Source: Malachius bipustulatus
Lineage: Eukaryota > Arthropoda > Insecta > Coleoptera > Melyridae
DNA: 64,000 nt
Direction of reading: 5' to 3'
Assembly (NCBI GenBank): GCA_910589415.1
Contig: OU342631.1
Location: 124,001-188,000 of the forward strand
In this document: positions 1-11,770 of the stretch, one piece after another
How the letters are laid out: each line of letters starts with the position of its first letter
Numbering within the stretch: position 1 is the first letter of the stretch
Program-made: the position numbers and the translations under genes
The notes under the pieces: model-generated
Seen by the model: only the letters and a program-made list of their open reading frames with translations
What the model was told of the DNA's origin: nothing
Databases searched by the model: none

Positions 1-152
1 ATTAATTTTGTCAAGAATTATATTTAATATTTTATTTTTTTATTTATTCTTACCCTTATTTTTTTAATTAATAATTATTGTTATTGTGTGTAAATAAATA
101 AATAAAAGCTCTGAAGAGTACTTAGTAGTAATTCATAATAATTCTTTTATAG

Positions 153-2311
153 GTTTTTGTGTGTTTGCTGGTCGTCACCATAACAGTTAGCCTATCGCAG
201 GGTAAGTCGCTTATTTTTATCATAAATATTATTATTATTATTACATTACATAGGTATAGGTAGTATTTTAAATTGTTCCTTTTAATAAATAATATTTACC
301 ACAATATAAAGTAAGTTACTATTTTTCAATTTTTTTTTTTAATTATTTTTTACGAGAATATTTTTCTTAATAATTGTTTTCTTTTTTAAATTATTCTTAC
401 TTTATTAGAGGCTTTTCTTATAATAATTATTTTCGCATCTTATAAATTTCAAGTAAACTTAATAATGTAGTACCTACTTTTCTAAAAAAATCAGAGAAAT
501 TTTAAATTTTCATCAAAATATCATTTTTTTTTATGTTATTTTTTAATAGGTCCATATCAATCATAAAAAATTAATTGCCGGAAAACCATTCAAGATACGA
601 TAATTTTATAGGAATGCAGAAAGTTTAGTAATACTTTTTTTGATAAAAAAATCGAAAATCAATCAGTGGCACGCGGATTAGAAATTTCTAAGGTAAAAAC
701 TGGTAATATGTGACATTAAAAACAGAAACACCCTGTATGTTACTGTTTGCGAGATTTTCTTAGTTTATTGGTCTTTACAATTATAAATCGTAGGCGCTGA
801 TATTTTTAATTATCTTAAAAGTGCCTATTTGGATAATTTCTACGTGTTTGTTCAGTGGCGTTCAGGGATACACCCTCGCCAATATTATTGCAAAAAAATG
901 TACGCCAATGATTTTTTTTTCAATTTGATTTTTTTTTCTAGATTAAACAAATAAAAATAAAACTTTTATGTCTCTTAATCTTTTTTTGTATCTTGCTTAC
1001 TTTTAGAGAAATAGAATAAAAGCTGCGAGGTGCATATTTTTCTTTGCAATTGATATTTATGAGGGTGTCTCCCTGAACGCCACTGGACTTAAAAATTTTA
1101 ATCTATTTGAGCCTTATGAAGTCCTCGTTATTGCAAATGAAACTGCAAAATTTCACTAAAATCGACTTTGAGATATTAAAATCTTTAATATTTTAGATTT
1201 AGACTTTAACACCCTGTATCTTGAAAATCAGGCTCTCTAGGATGACACCTTTTGTCTATGCTGCCAAAAAAAGAGAAAAATAGTTTCCAAGTCTTTTCCT
1301 ATCTTATACTTTTTTTTGTCGTACTCACTGTCCCTTTTTTGCGGGACAAAATCCCCCCCTTCCCCCTCTATAATTGCGAAACGGGTATCCTCATTTTGAA
1401 ATAAAAATTTTATTACTTTCTAGCCGGCTTCCTATCCGGAGGCGGCGGCGGATACGGCGGAGGCTATGGCGGCGGCGGCGGCGGAGGGTGGTCAGGAGGC
1501 GGCGGCGGAAGCGGCTGGAAATCCGGGGGCGGCGGCGGCTGGTCCAGTGGCATAAGCAGCGGTTGGAAGCCCAGCGGAGGCGGCTGGTCGTCCGGCGGCG
1601 GAGGCGGATGGAAATCGGGAGGAGGAGGTGGAGGGTGGCAATCGGGCGGCGGCGGTGGAGGGTGGAAATCGGGAGGAGGAGGCGGCGGAGGCGGATGGAA
1701 ATCCGGCGGAGGAGGCGGCGGCGGGGGCTACGGAGGCGGCGGTGGACAGGTAGTGAAGGTCATTAAAATCATCGTGCCGAGCGGAGGAGGCGGATACGGA
1801 GGCGGCGGTGGATACGGCGGTGGTGGCGGATCCGGATGGAAATCAGGAGGTAATACGAGTGGAAATTAGAACTACCGCAAAAATAATCGGAGTGGTGCCT
1901 CCTATAATTTATCAATTTACTTTCAGGAGGCGGCGGCGGTGGTGGTTGGAAGAGTGGAGGAGGAAGCGGATGGAGTAGCGGCGGAGGAATTAGTGGATGG
2001 AGCAGTGGAGGAGGCGGCAGTGGTTGGAGCAGCGGCGGAGGTACTGTATTGAATTAGATCGTTACTAAAAGGGTTGTTAATATTATAATTATCTACTCGT
2101 ATGTATTACGGTGATGTACCTATAATTTTCACTTCAAGGGGTTACGGAGCCCCAAAAAAATGTGCAAAAAAAAAAACTTTTTCAAAGGTACAATAAAAGT
2201 AACTCATAATGATTATTATTTCATAATAATAATAGAGTATCTATATACATATACTTTTGCAATATAAATTGTTTTTTTTTTACAGGAGGTGGCAGCAGCG
2301 GCTGGTGGTAA
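153..2311 (+). CDS. Glycine-rich secreted structural protein (5' end missing)
   Basis: Four exons are readable: 153-201, 1424-1849, 1927-2040 and 2286-2311, each with AG acceptor and GT donor and all joined in phase 1. Exon 153-201 encodes a hydrophobic signal-peptide core (VFVCLLVVTITVSLSQ), so the start codon lies upstream of the window. The body is almost all glycine, broken by Trp/Tyr motifs such as GGGGGWKSGG and GGGYGG, with one non-repetitive patch, QVVKVIKIIVPSGG, near the middle. It ends SSGWW then TAA at 2309. Such Gly/Trp/Tyr-rich repeats occur in insect cuticular, silk and adhesive proteins; which of these it is cannot be told. The GC-rich codons (GGC/GGA) contrast sharply with the AT-rich surroundings. 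A possible AATAAA lies at 2495. Confidence 0.8.
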
Positions 2312-2494
2312 AATGCTCCAATGCTCATGCTCAATGAAATTTCATGACAACCATCGTCACACCTAAGTGTAGCCGTCGTATTTGTAAGCAATTCCCTTAT
2401 TTATATATTTCCACACTGTCATCGGCTGTTGTAAATAGATCCCGTGTATATTTTGTAACATATTACCTACTTAATTAAATCATTTAAAATTATC

Positions 2495-2500
2495 AATAAA
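2495..2500 (+). terminator. Poly(A) signal of the glycine-rich gene
   Basis: AATAAA about 185 bases after the TAA stop, in AT-rich 3' UTR-like sequence. Confidence 0.5.
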
Positions 2501-2519
2501 ATTTTTAAGTTTATACCTA

Positions 2520-3650
2520 TACGGAATTTTCTTTTCATCTTGGAACCTAAAAAAGAAACCTTCTTGCGAATCAATCGCATAAAAATCGTAATTTTCTATG
2601 CGTTAATTCAATTTTCTATGATCATATCGTATCAAGTAGTATGGCTTGATGAACTTTGAAAATTTCAGCCCAATCCCTTTGGAAACATACCCTTTAATGG
2701 ACATTGAAATTTAATCATTTTGATCTATTTTCTACCTACGCCACTGGTGAATTAATATAAAAAAATGACAAATTTTTGACACGAGTCATAACTTGGGATA
2801 TGTTCTTCTTATTCTGTTAATTTGATCGAAAACCAATGTTTAATTTTGCTAATACATAAGTGTTCAAAAAATTGCAGTTTTTACAAAAGTATAAATTAGG
2901 TACAAATTTTGAAATTATTAGAGCGATATTTCTCAAAATGCAATACCAAACAACTCCCAGCAAACGTCTAACTACCTATTACAATGATTTCAGCTCTCGA
3001 AATTCAAAATTTCAACCTTTAATTCTAAAACGAGTTTTGCAAAATTTGAAGAGACACCCTGTACAAACAATGTTTTTATAGAACGCTTTTCCAACAGGAA
3101 TCCATAGTCCTCCAAAGGTTTTATAAGGGTTGTGCCAAAAGTCTGAAAGTTAAAACTACAGGGCGGGTGTTTTTAAAATAGAAAAATTGATATTTTAGAG
3201 AAATTAACATCAACTATAAAAATAAATTAAATATTAAGAGCTACAAGAAGTCTCAAAAAACGTACCAATAATTGACCAAAAAATCACCAAAATATGCTTT
3301 CCAGCTTAGATCAGAATTCAATTTTCCAGGGAAAATAGGCACTGAACCGAAACCTGATCAGGTAACTTTTTTTTTTGACTTCTGCTGTATTACGTCAAGT
3401 ATCACTGAGTTTTCCGGAAAAGTTTGTTTTCATTAATTCAATAATAAGTAACGTAATAATAATTTATAAATAATTTGAGCGACACATTAATCTTATCAAA
3501 TAAAATAATAATAATAGATGAACCTTTAACAAGAAGAAGTGTTAACTAACGGGAATTATTTGCTTATCTCTTCAAAATTAATTATAATAAATTATTATTA
3601 TTAAGTTTGTTGTTTATTTTACTTATCACTTTATTTATTATAGTTATTAA
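2520..3650. other. Intergenic, no gene seen
   Basis: AT-rich DNA with degenerate transposon ends (an ACACCCTGTA motif near 3055). The last 300 bases before the next gene hold three GATAAG-type sites in reverse orientation (near 3493, 3564 and 3623), as often found upstream of insect fat-body genes; this functional link is inference. Confidence 0.4.
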
Positions 3651-3719
3651 AATCATAGTCAGTAATAGTTGAATACAGAACTCTTTGAAATTCAAATCGT
3701 CGCTTTAAAAGTACATAAA

Positions 3720-4297
3720 ATGAGTCCAATCATCAGAACATTCCTGATTCTGATTTTCTTAAATATGGCGAAATCGGAAGGTGACAAAATAACCGTGTCT
3801 TTGAGGCTGCTTCGTCCCGCCGGTTACAGACTGAGTTTTCCGACCAGGCAAGTTTCAAATGTAACGATTCCGCGAATGCAAATAGAATTGGTCAACGGCA
3901 CTTCTCGGTTGCAAGATCATCCGAGATCGCCCGATTTCTCGGAAATGGGTTTCAAACACACCCTCCTCCGAGAGGGTGACCAGTGGGTGTTCGAAGACAA
4001 AGAAACGCGCTTGGAAGACGTGGATAATATGATAGTTACCGTTCAATATACTTCTAACGATCGTCATTTACAACGTGTGGAAAAAATTAGTGGTAAGTTC
4101 TGTTTGAAGATGATTTGGTCATACCTAGGTAAAGGGTACCTGCTAATTTTGGTTTTGTTATTTTATTTACAATTTCCTTTTTAGAGAACGAGATAGAAGT
4201 CGTGCTCGACAGCTCGAGCATTTCAAGCCGTGGGTTTTCTGATTTTGATTATTGCTCTGTGTATATTCCTGTACCAAACATTAATACTGTCGAATAA
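3720..4297 (+). CDS. Stand-alone CBM39-like secreted protein (copy A)
   Basis: Two exons, 3720-4092 and 4185-4297, joined in phase 1, give 161 residues. The ATG at 3720 begins a clear signal peptide (MSPIIRTFLILIFLN). The domain has the CBM39 pattern: a strand ending in RPAGYRLSF, a variable loop, then QWVFEDKETRLE, matching the Trp-aromatic-Glu-Asp block of insect GNBP/beta-GRP N-terminal domains. The usual Gly-Asp-Lys after this block is replaced by DVDN. No glucanase-like domain follows. The tail exon ends in YCSVYIPVPNINTVE, which resembles the end of copy E at 18.5 kb. The TAA stop lies within AATAAA (4294-4299), and a foldback transposon starts seven bases later, so the 3' UTR may have been replaced. 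Function is probably extracellular beta-glucan or related sugar recognition, inferred from the family. Confidence 0.75.
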
Positions 4298-4303
4298 AAA
4301 ATA

Positions 4304-7300
4304 ACAATAACAAAGAAGACGTCTTATTTTCGCCAACTTGAGACTTTGTTTTCTTTTTATTCGGTTACATGTTTCGGCCTATCGGCCATCATCAGACCAT
4401 CAAAAAATAAAACACGTAAGTAAACTAAACAGTATATGAGTATAAAACTCAGTCAGTACTTGCTGGATTGGAAATAAAATTGTATAAGCCTATAATTATT
4501 AGTTAAGTTAAGGTGTTCAACTTACAGTCGTCTCTCTACGTCATGCATGACAGACGATTCCGGTTCATGTACATGTAGCCTGCTCAAATACGCTAAAATA
4601 ATAATACCGGACACTCCTATAGCATTGCAACAGGTTGCGTCCATTTTAGCAGCGCCGCCAAGCATGAACTGGGGACACTAAAAATTAAATTTGGTGAAAC
4701 ATAGCGGGAGTTTTAAATATCAACACTGAATAGAAGAGCTCTTAAAATTAATTAGACGGAATAGACGGAGGAAATTGGGACGAAGAATTATAATACAACA
4801 ATAAACAACAAAGTTTTCAATATGTTTATTATATTAACAATAATCACTACTATTGCACACAATATTATTAATATCTTTAGGTAGGTGTATTTCAAAAAGA
4901 TTGAATCGCTATATACCTAAGTGTGAGCCTTTTATTTGCCGCAATTCCAATAATGTGCTTCCTTGCAGTTTTAAAGGTCTATTATTTGCTGGATTAACAA
5001 AATTTTCCTCTTTGAAATGATCAGTACAAAATAATATGGTGAGAAATCGGCTTCGACACTCCACACTTTTTCAAAATTTCGTCACTCATCGATGTTATTA
5101 TAACCTATTGCTTGTTCCTATTTCCATCAGCATAGTTATAAAATATTAATAAGTTTATTTACGCGTCTTCTAAAGTTAACTTTATACATAATTCTTTATT
5201 CCTGCTTGGAACACCGTGGAAAGATCTGGACATGCTTAACAATCCATAGTCGCAGCAACCGCACACAGCACACAGCACATATTTTCCAGACATAATACCT
5301 ATGTTCACTTTAATACAGCGGTACATTATCAATGCCTATTTAACTGGTACCCAACAAAATTATCCGCTGATATAATGCTTTGAGAGTAACTTTAAATTGA
5401 AATTATACTTGAAACTAAAACGTTCAATTACTAATGACAAATTATTAATAATTATGATTGACTGCAGCTGTCAAAAACCGTGAAAAGTTACCTAACTTTG
5501 AATTTAAAAACAGCTTTAGTGTCCCCAGTTCCTGCATGAGGGCGCTGTAAAAATGGACGGAGGTTTTGAGAGGAAGTGTCCGGTATTAATATTTTAAGGT
5601 ATTTGGCCTGCTGATGCTGAAGCAAATCATCACATAAACGAGTTAAGGGCTAAGGGGGTTGAAGTGAAGTAACGTAATAAGCAATCAAACTAATAGGAAT
5701 GGTCCGAGATGGAATCATCTTGAATTCGTTTCGGAATTGACGATCAAACACAAAAATACAAAACACTTCATTGAGACCACACAAGGGAAAACGGGATACA
5801 TAAAGCATCGGATTCCCTGTTGAAACTATTGAAAAGTTTAAAAATTCTGGAAGGCACAAATGTGCTCGAGGCTTTTCCAGGAGAACCCACAAAATGGCAG
5901 CATTTTTTATTTCTTTAAAACGTCTAGAAATCCAACTTATGATTCTGAAGGAAAGGAAACCAGTGACCGGAGAAAACAGAAACAGAAACCATTTGTCTTG
6001 TCATGTCATTTGTTTGTTTGAGGTTAACTTAACTTTGCCTTAAAAAAATTGGACGATAATATGTCTACGTTCAGCATTGACAGGTGACAACTGACAAAAA
6101 TAGGGTAAGAAGGGTAGTCAGAGCATGACGTCTGATCGATGGCAAATTGTTGACAGGTGATGTAAGATTGGGTTGAGAAAAGGAAGAACAAAAAGAAGGA
6201 TGAGAGGTGGGGAATTTTATAAAGTGGCGGGAGGATTTGAAGTTATCAGTGGCCACAGAATAACGAAGTATGATGAGAGAATTTATCAAATAAAGGGAAT
6301 GGTGTGGGATTATGAAATGGATTCAATTATATTATTTATTAGGGTAGAGTATTTCGAAAGTAATACTAGTATAATATTCGACATAGACAGAGACGTCGAC
6401 TTACTTCATCAATGCCCTTCAGGCCAAAAACAAGTAACTCTTGAAGAACTTGAAATTTTCAAACACATCAACGACGACAACTTACAATCTCTTAACTCCA
6501 TAATGGTCAATTCTATCCCACCTACTTTCGTTTCGAAATACTGAGACAGCATCGCCCTTTAATTAACACCAACAGACCTCCCCCTCTACCCTAATAAATA
6601 ATACAATTGAACTCGTCTCTTATTAATCTCACACCATTCCCTTCATTTGATCAATTATTATTATTCTCTCATCTCATCATATTTCCTTAATCTGTGCTGT
6701 GGCCTCTTCTAACTTCGAATCCTCCCGCCACTTTATAAAATTCCCCACCTCTCAATTTGCCATCGATCAATCAATCAGACGTCATGATATTCTGTCTACC
6801 CTTCTTTCCCTATTTTTGTCAGTTGTCACCTGTCAATACTGAACATAGACAGACTTTATAATAAATTAGTTAACCTCAAACAACGAGAAAACGAGATGTT
6901 TTGTTTTGATGTTTTGTAGTTTTGTTTTGTTTTATTGTTTTGCCTTTACTTTTACTTCAGAATCAGAAGTTGGATTTCTAGATAAAATAAAAAAATATAT
7001 AATTATATAAAAGAAATTATATCTGTGCATATTAAGTAGCTTCCATTTTGTGGGTTCTCCTGGAAAAGCCTCGAGCACATTTGTGCCTTCCAGAATTTTT
7101 AAACTTTTCAATAGTTTCAACAGGGAATCCGATGCTTTATGTATCCCGTTTTCCCTTGTGTGGTCTCAATGAAGTGTTTTGTATTTTTGTGTTTGATCGT
7201 CAATTCCGAAACGAATTCAAGATGATTCCATCTCGGACCATTCCTATTAGTTTGATTGCTTATTACGTTACTTCACTTCAACCCCCTTAGCCCTTAACTC

Positions 7301-7615
7301 GTTTATGTGATGATTTGCTTCAGCATCAGCAGGCTACATGTACAATGTACATGAACCGGAATCGTCTGTCATGCATGACGTAGAGAGACGACTGTAAGTT
7401 GAACACCTTAACTTAACTAATAATTATAGGCTTATACAATTTTATTTCCAATCCAGCAAGTACTGACTGAGTTTTATACTCATATACTGTTTAGTTTACT
7501 TACGTGTTTTATTTTTTGATGGTCTGATGATGGCCGATAGGCCGAAACATGTAACCGAATAAAAAGAAAACAAAGTCTCAAGTTGGCGAAAATAAGACGT
7601 CTTCTTTGTTATTGT
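4304..7615. mobile_element. Foldback element with ~1 kb inverted arms
   Basis: The sequence from 4304 (ACAATAACAAAGAAGACGTC) returns as its reverse complement ending at 7615, and the match continues inward to about 6310 and 6630. Without the 1-kb insertion in the left arm, the arms are about 980 bp and the element about 2.3 kb. A central loop of about 300 bp carries the 3' half of an open frame (6173-6544, 123 residues, ending IPPTFVSKY) that I cannot assign. Identical 80-residue frames at 5650-5892 (-) and 7048-7290 (+) simply reflect the inverted arms. No transposase is recognised, so it is probably non-autonomous. Confidence 0.8.
4585..5605. mobile_element. Nested ~1.02 kb TIR element, 7-bp target duplication
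   Basis: The terminal inverted repeats start CAAATAC and share AATACCGGACACT a few bases in. The element is flanked by GCCTGCT at 4578-4584 and 5606-5612. The uninterrupted site survives in the other arm of the host foldback element near 7325-7345, which confirms the insertion junctions. No coding sequence is recognised. Confidence 0.85.
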
Positions 7616-7749
7616 CATTGGTCTTCGCAATGGGTCTACGTGAATTTTTTAAAAATTACAAACTCATTATGTACCTACTTACTCATTTCAGCGGCCATAT
7701 ATACAGGGTGTCAAAATTTGACAATTTGTCACTTCCCTGAAAAAAATGT

Positions 7750-8156
7750 GGTCATTATGGAGATGAGCGGCATGGGTATAGGGCGATTTGGCTTATACTA
7801 TCGGATAGCTTGTGTCTCTAGGAGTATCAAGGTACCATTGAATTTTTGCGCCGGCAAGTAATAGTCGAGAAATAAGGCCTTAAAGTTTCATCCTTGCCCT
7901 AATACGCGTATATTCGTACATATACGCTCGAACAGGAAGCTCGCACTCCGTCGGACACACGACTATGAGTGCGTGCTTCCCGTTCGAGCGTATATGTACG
8001 AACACACGTAATGACACTTTAAGGCCTTATTTCTCGACTATTACTTGCCGGCGCAAAAATTCAATGGTACCTTGATACTCCTAGAGACACAAGCTATCCG
8101 ATAGTACCTATAAGCTATTTCGCCCTATATCCATGCCGCTCATCTCCATAAATACC
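7750..8156. mobile_element. Palindromic MITE, copy 1 of 3 (8-bp duplication)
   Basis: 407 bp, nearly one long palindrome: GGTCATTATGGAGATGAGCG at the left and its inverse at the right, with ~190-bp arms. Flanked by perfect 8-bp duplications AAAAATGT (7742-7749 and 8157-8164). Copies at 32026 and 42841 are homologous. An 8-bp duplication fits hAT, P or Merlin superfamilies; the GG terminus slightly favours Merlin. No transposase is present. Confidence 0.9.
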
Positions 8157-8311
8157 AAAAATGTTTTCACAGAAATCACAAGAAAGGTCAATTTTATTTT
8201 CGAAAGGGCCATCATGACAAGTATGAATTCAGTTTTCCCTCATCATGCCTTTAGACAGGATGACTATCATCTGTTAAAAATATAATTATAGAGCTTTCCC
8301 ATATTCCCATA

Positions 8312-8885
8312 TACAGTGTGATCAGTAACTCGCGCACTCCAAATACAGGGCGATATAGAGCCCATTAAAATTAAGGATTTTCTGCAAAAAAAAATTGAAT
8401 CCAACGGTTGGTTTTCAAGTTACAGAGTTTCCCTCATCCGAGTTTAAAGCTAATTTTTTCAATACCCGTGATGAAAATTAATGGAAAATTCAAGTTACTG
8501 TAATGTCTGGAACGGATGGATACCATAGTATAATTCACCATTTTTTTTTCCCACAAAACCTTTTTACAGAGAAATTGAGAATGCTGGAAATTAATACCAT
8601 ACCTAAATCTACAGGAAATTTGAAGTTTGGCAATCGCCTAAACTCATCTTAAAATATAAAATATTCAAATGCCTTCGTTGCTATGGAAATAAAAATATTA
8701 ACAATACCATCTAACCCGAACTTATTCATATGTTCAGTGCAGTGTTGCCAACTTTTTTTTTTACAAAAATGGTCATATCTTTAGAAGAAAAGAACTTACA
8801 ACAGTGCAGTAAGAAATCTGCCACTCTTAAAAAGTGAAGTTTACTGCAGCATGCTCCGAGTGCGCGAGTTACTGATCATCCTGTA
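8312..8885. mobile_element. TA-flanked TIR element with TACAGTGTG/ATCCTGTA ends
   Basis: The inverted ends share GATCAGTAACTCGCGCACTC. It is flanked by TA (8310-8311 and 8886-8887), as for Tc1/mariner-type targets. 574 bp, no coding frame. The termini resemble those of the 10816 and 45670 elements, but the interior differs. Confidence 0.75.
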
Positions 8886-8889
8886 TACT

Positions 8890-9265
8890 AATGAATGAGT
8901 AATGATAACTCACCCTGTATGCTTAAAGAAGTAATTTGTACCTATGTGAGAGAAGGATTTGTATGTAAATAGTTTTATTTTTTATTCAATAACAGGTGTA
9001 GTAAAATTTATGGAGTTACAGTAATAAATTAAGATTGGAGGAAAACTTGGATCGGAGGTCCATGGTCGGTACACGAAATCTTCCGTCATCAGTCATCGAC
9101 TGTGAAAATGGAGGGTGCAGGTAAACTCACTGATCCTAAGACTTGGCCCGGTTTTTCCGCAGGAAAATTACCCCGCGCTGGCACTAGAAAACAATAAAAT
9201 GACGTCATCAATCAACTTTACAATAAATAAAAGTTATTGCGCTACACTATTATTATTACAATAAT
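8890..9265. other. Intergenic stretch
   Basis: AT-rich. A short G+C-richer patch at about 9040-9190 holds an ATG (9110) followed by a GTAAAC donor-like site, which could be a small exon or debris. I cannot link it to any product. Confidence 0.3.
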
Positions 9266-9269
9266 AATA

Positions 9270-9650
9270 CTAACATGCTACTTTTTCTGTAGTACCAGTA
9301 CCAGTACTTCCGCCCGTAGAGTCTCCCTTATTAATCCCGTTTCTGTTATTTTTTGGCGGTCCATTTACATTAACTGATGGTTTATTATTAACGTTAAAAT
9401 AATTATTTACTCCTTCACCGATTTCGCCCGATTTGTCGTCATCGACGAATTTTATATTATCGTCTTCGTCTTCGTCAAGAGTTGCACCACTTTTCCGCGT
9501 TGTTGTGCGTTCCAGCACCACCTGTCGTTGATTCACTTCGAACACGGCCGCGTTCCCGCCTGCGCCGCGAGTGTTCTCATTTTCATTTGACGCGAAACCG
9601 ACTTCCGTCAAAACGGCAATAACTAGCAAAATGATTATTTTTGAGTTCAT
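9270..9650 (-). CDS. Small acidic secreted protein, unrecognised
   Basis: A single frame of 126 residues. It starts with a strong signal peptide (MNSKIIILLVIAVLTEVGFA). The mature part has no cysteine except the last residue and is low in complexity: a DEDEDDNIKFVDDDKSGE acidic patch, an Asn-rich stretch (NNYFNVNNKP), then a Gly/Thr/Ser-rich end (STGGSTGTGTTEKVAC). No known domain is visible. It lies between CBM39 copies A and B but shows no resemblance to them, so it could be an unrelated secreted or haemolymph protein. Codon use is GC-richer than the flanks, which supports a real gene. Confidence 0.6.
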   Translation of the reverse strand: MNSKIIILLVIAVLTEVGFASNENENTRGAGGNAAVFEVNQRQVVLERTTTRKSGATLDEDEDDNIKFVDDDKSGEIGEGVNNYFNVNNKPSVNVNGPPKNNRNGINKGDSTGGSTGTGTTEKVAC

Positions 9651-9654
9651 TTTC

Positions 9655-10230
9655 GGTACTCAAGTCAAGTAAGTAACACTTACAGAACATCAATAATTGT
9701 AATAGACTGTTTTTCCGTTTACTGTTTTTAAAAGAATTAAATGTAATTATTATAATAAATCTGATGATTGTTTTGGGTTTTATCTGACATTTAACCTATC
9801 GACGATTACGACTCAAGAAGAATAATTATTATTTCTCTGAAATTGCAACAAATTATCACTGAGAATTAATAAGCCAATGAGAAATTATTATTTATAACAT
9901 AATGTACGCAGTGAGAACGTTTACATAATCCACCCATGGTGATTTTGAGGTTGAAAGTGATTGCAACGTCATCCTTGACATTTGACACATTTAATTTCAA
10001 TTAAATCATGCCATTGAATTTAGTTTTTCTATTTGTCAAGGCTTTATCTCGTTCTGTTTCATGATAATTTAAAAGGAGGATGAGGAATATCTGATGCACA
10101 ACCATCAAAATTGACAACTAACATAATTTTTGTGCGGATAATTGAGATACCTACCTTTAAAATGACGTCTCTCAAAAAAATTGATGTTGACAGGGATATA
10201 GTCACCAGTTTTTACGTCAAAAAGTACTGG
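9655..10230. other. Intergenic, no gene seen
   Basis: AT-rich sequence upstream of the acidic secreted gene, containing short TTATTATT runs. No coding frame or element boundary is recognised. Confidence 0.35.
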
Positions 10231-10234
10231 AGTT

Positions 10235-10614
10235 AATGGGTACGTTCACCTGACGTCAACCGTTGAGTTGTTGAGGTAGCGCTTTCGTTCAGACATACCG
10301 CTCACTTACAACCGTTGTTCAACTGTTGAGTATTTTTGTGAGCGTAAATATTTCACGCTCAGCACAGTCAACGTGTATGTTGCGGACATGCGCCAAGTGG
10401 GAAGTAAAAGTTGCAAGTAAGAATGCTCCTGATACAATCAGCGACAAATAAATGCTAATAATTACTTCTATGAACTTGAATCGTATCCAGAAACATGTCA
10501 CATATCTCTCGATCTCAACAATGCTTTCAGACTATTTCCAACATGTTGAAACAACTTACACTCAACCGTTTTGCGCTGCTATTCAACAGTTGACGTCAGG
10601 TGAACTTACCCATT
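10235..10614. mobile_element. ~380-bp MITE with ~30-bp inverted ends
   Basis: The left end AATGGGTACGTTCACCTGAC and right end (inverse of AATGGGTAAGTTCACCTGAC) match with one change and extend through CGTCAAC. No clear target duplication is visible and nothing coding lies inside. Confidence 0.7.
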
Positions 10615-10815
10615 GTCATTGAATTTATTTTGAATTTAATGTCATTTGAATTGCCGCGTTTTATGATTCATGCAATTTTGACCACTATTTTGTATCATTT
10701 CTGTTATTGTTTGTTCTGAGTTTCTGAGACAACTCGTTCCTTATGGAAGTTGACTGAACGACTTAGGATATGGTACCTGTATTACCGACACTTTACACAC
10801 ACACGGCGCTTACTA

Positions 10816-11671
10816 TACAGGGTGTCAATTTGAAAACTTGCCACCCCCAAATTCTTCCTTGAAAATTTTTTTTCAAAGAAATCCCGGAACAGGTCAATTT
10901 TTAAATTTAATTTATGTTCTATTGACGTAAAAATATTTTATACAGAGTGTTCCTAGACTCAGTAAGGACGACATTGTCTATTTTTTTAAATGGAACACCC
11001 TGTATATTATTACATTTTCAGATTGTCTGAGAAAATCCAGTAGGAAAGGTTTTTACAGTTGCAGCTTACATTGAGTAGGTTATGAGTTATAAACAAATGA
11101 AAATCGCAATTTTCCATTTTGAAAGCAGTGTACATCGGACACGGCTCTAAATATCGAAAAACGGCTTACATGTCCCTATCTTAACTTTTGAAGCGTTATC
11201 CTATGATGTAGATGAAATTTTTATACAGGGTCATCAAAAGTCTGATAATTTTCGTCACCCTGTATGAAAATTTCATCCACACAATAGGATACCGCTTGAA
11301 AAGTTAAGATAGGAACATGTAAGCCGTTTTCCGATATCTGTAGCCATTTTCAAAACAAGCTGGTTTGAAAATGAAAAACTGCGATTTTCATTTGTTTATA
11401 ACTCGTAAGCTACTCAGTTTAAACTGCAACTGTAAAAACAATTTATATTGGATTTTCTCAGACAATCTGAAATTGTATCAATATACAGGGTGTCCCATTC
11501 AAAAAAATAGACCATATCGTCGTCACTGAGTCAAGGAACACCCTGTATACATTTTTTTACGCCAATAGAACATAAATTACATTAAAAAATTGACCTGTTT
11601 CGGGATTTCTTTGAAAAAAAATTTACAAGGAAGAATTCGGGGGTGGCAAGTTTTCAAATTGACACCCTGTA
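10816..11671. mobile_element. Palindromic TA-flanked element, TACAGGGTGTC ends
   Basis: 856 bp built as two ~420-bp inverted arms meeting near 11245. Ends are TACAGGGTGTCAATTTGAAA and its inverse, flanked by TA (10814-10815, 11672-11673). Each arm contains further internal ACACCCTGTA motifs (near 10995 and 11540), as if smaller palindromes were nested. Half-copies occur at 19490-19900 and about 42690-42832. Confidence 0.8.
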
Positions 11672-11770
11672 TAGCGGCAGTGTCGGTATAATAGGTAGGT
11701 ACCGTAGTATTTTGTAACAATATAAAACTTGAATACTCACCTAAAAATATATTTTAAATGAGTCCGGCTA

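Larger units (their letters stand above)
7702..8921. mobile_element. Fragment(s) of TACAGGGTGTC-type element, hosting later insertions
   Basis: TACAGGGTGTCAAAATTTG at about 7702 resembles the end of the 10816-11671 element, and the sequence flanking the 7750-8156 MITE (TTTCACAGAAATC, AGGTCAATTTTA) resembles its subterminal region. A CTCACCCTGTA end near 8911 may be its other terminus. The outer limits are uncertain. Confidence 0.4.

Noticed and set aside
1374..1766. Arg-rich 130-residue frame
   Set aside because: Out-of-frame reading of GGC/CGG glycine repeats; the spliced glycine frame has signal peptide and matching splice phases.
3400..3720. NF-kappaB site upstream of CBM39 copy A (GGGAATTATT)
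   Set aside because: Does not fit GGGRNNYYYY at the 3' half; not reported as a regulatory site.
6173..6544. 123-residue frame in the centre of the foldback element
   Set aside because: Its first part lies in the inverted arm and no domain is recognisable; left as unassigned rather than called a gene.
5650..7290. Identical 80-residue frames on opposite strands
   Set aside because: They are the two arms of a foldback element; identity comes from the inverted repeat, not from coding selection.
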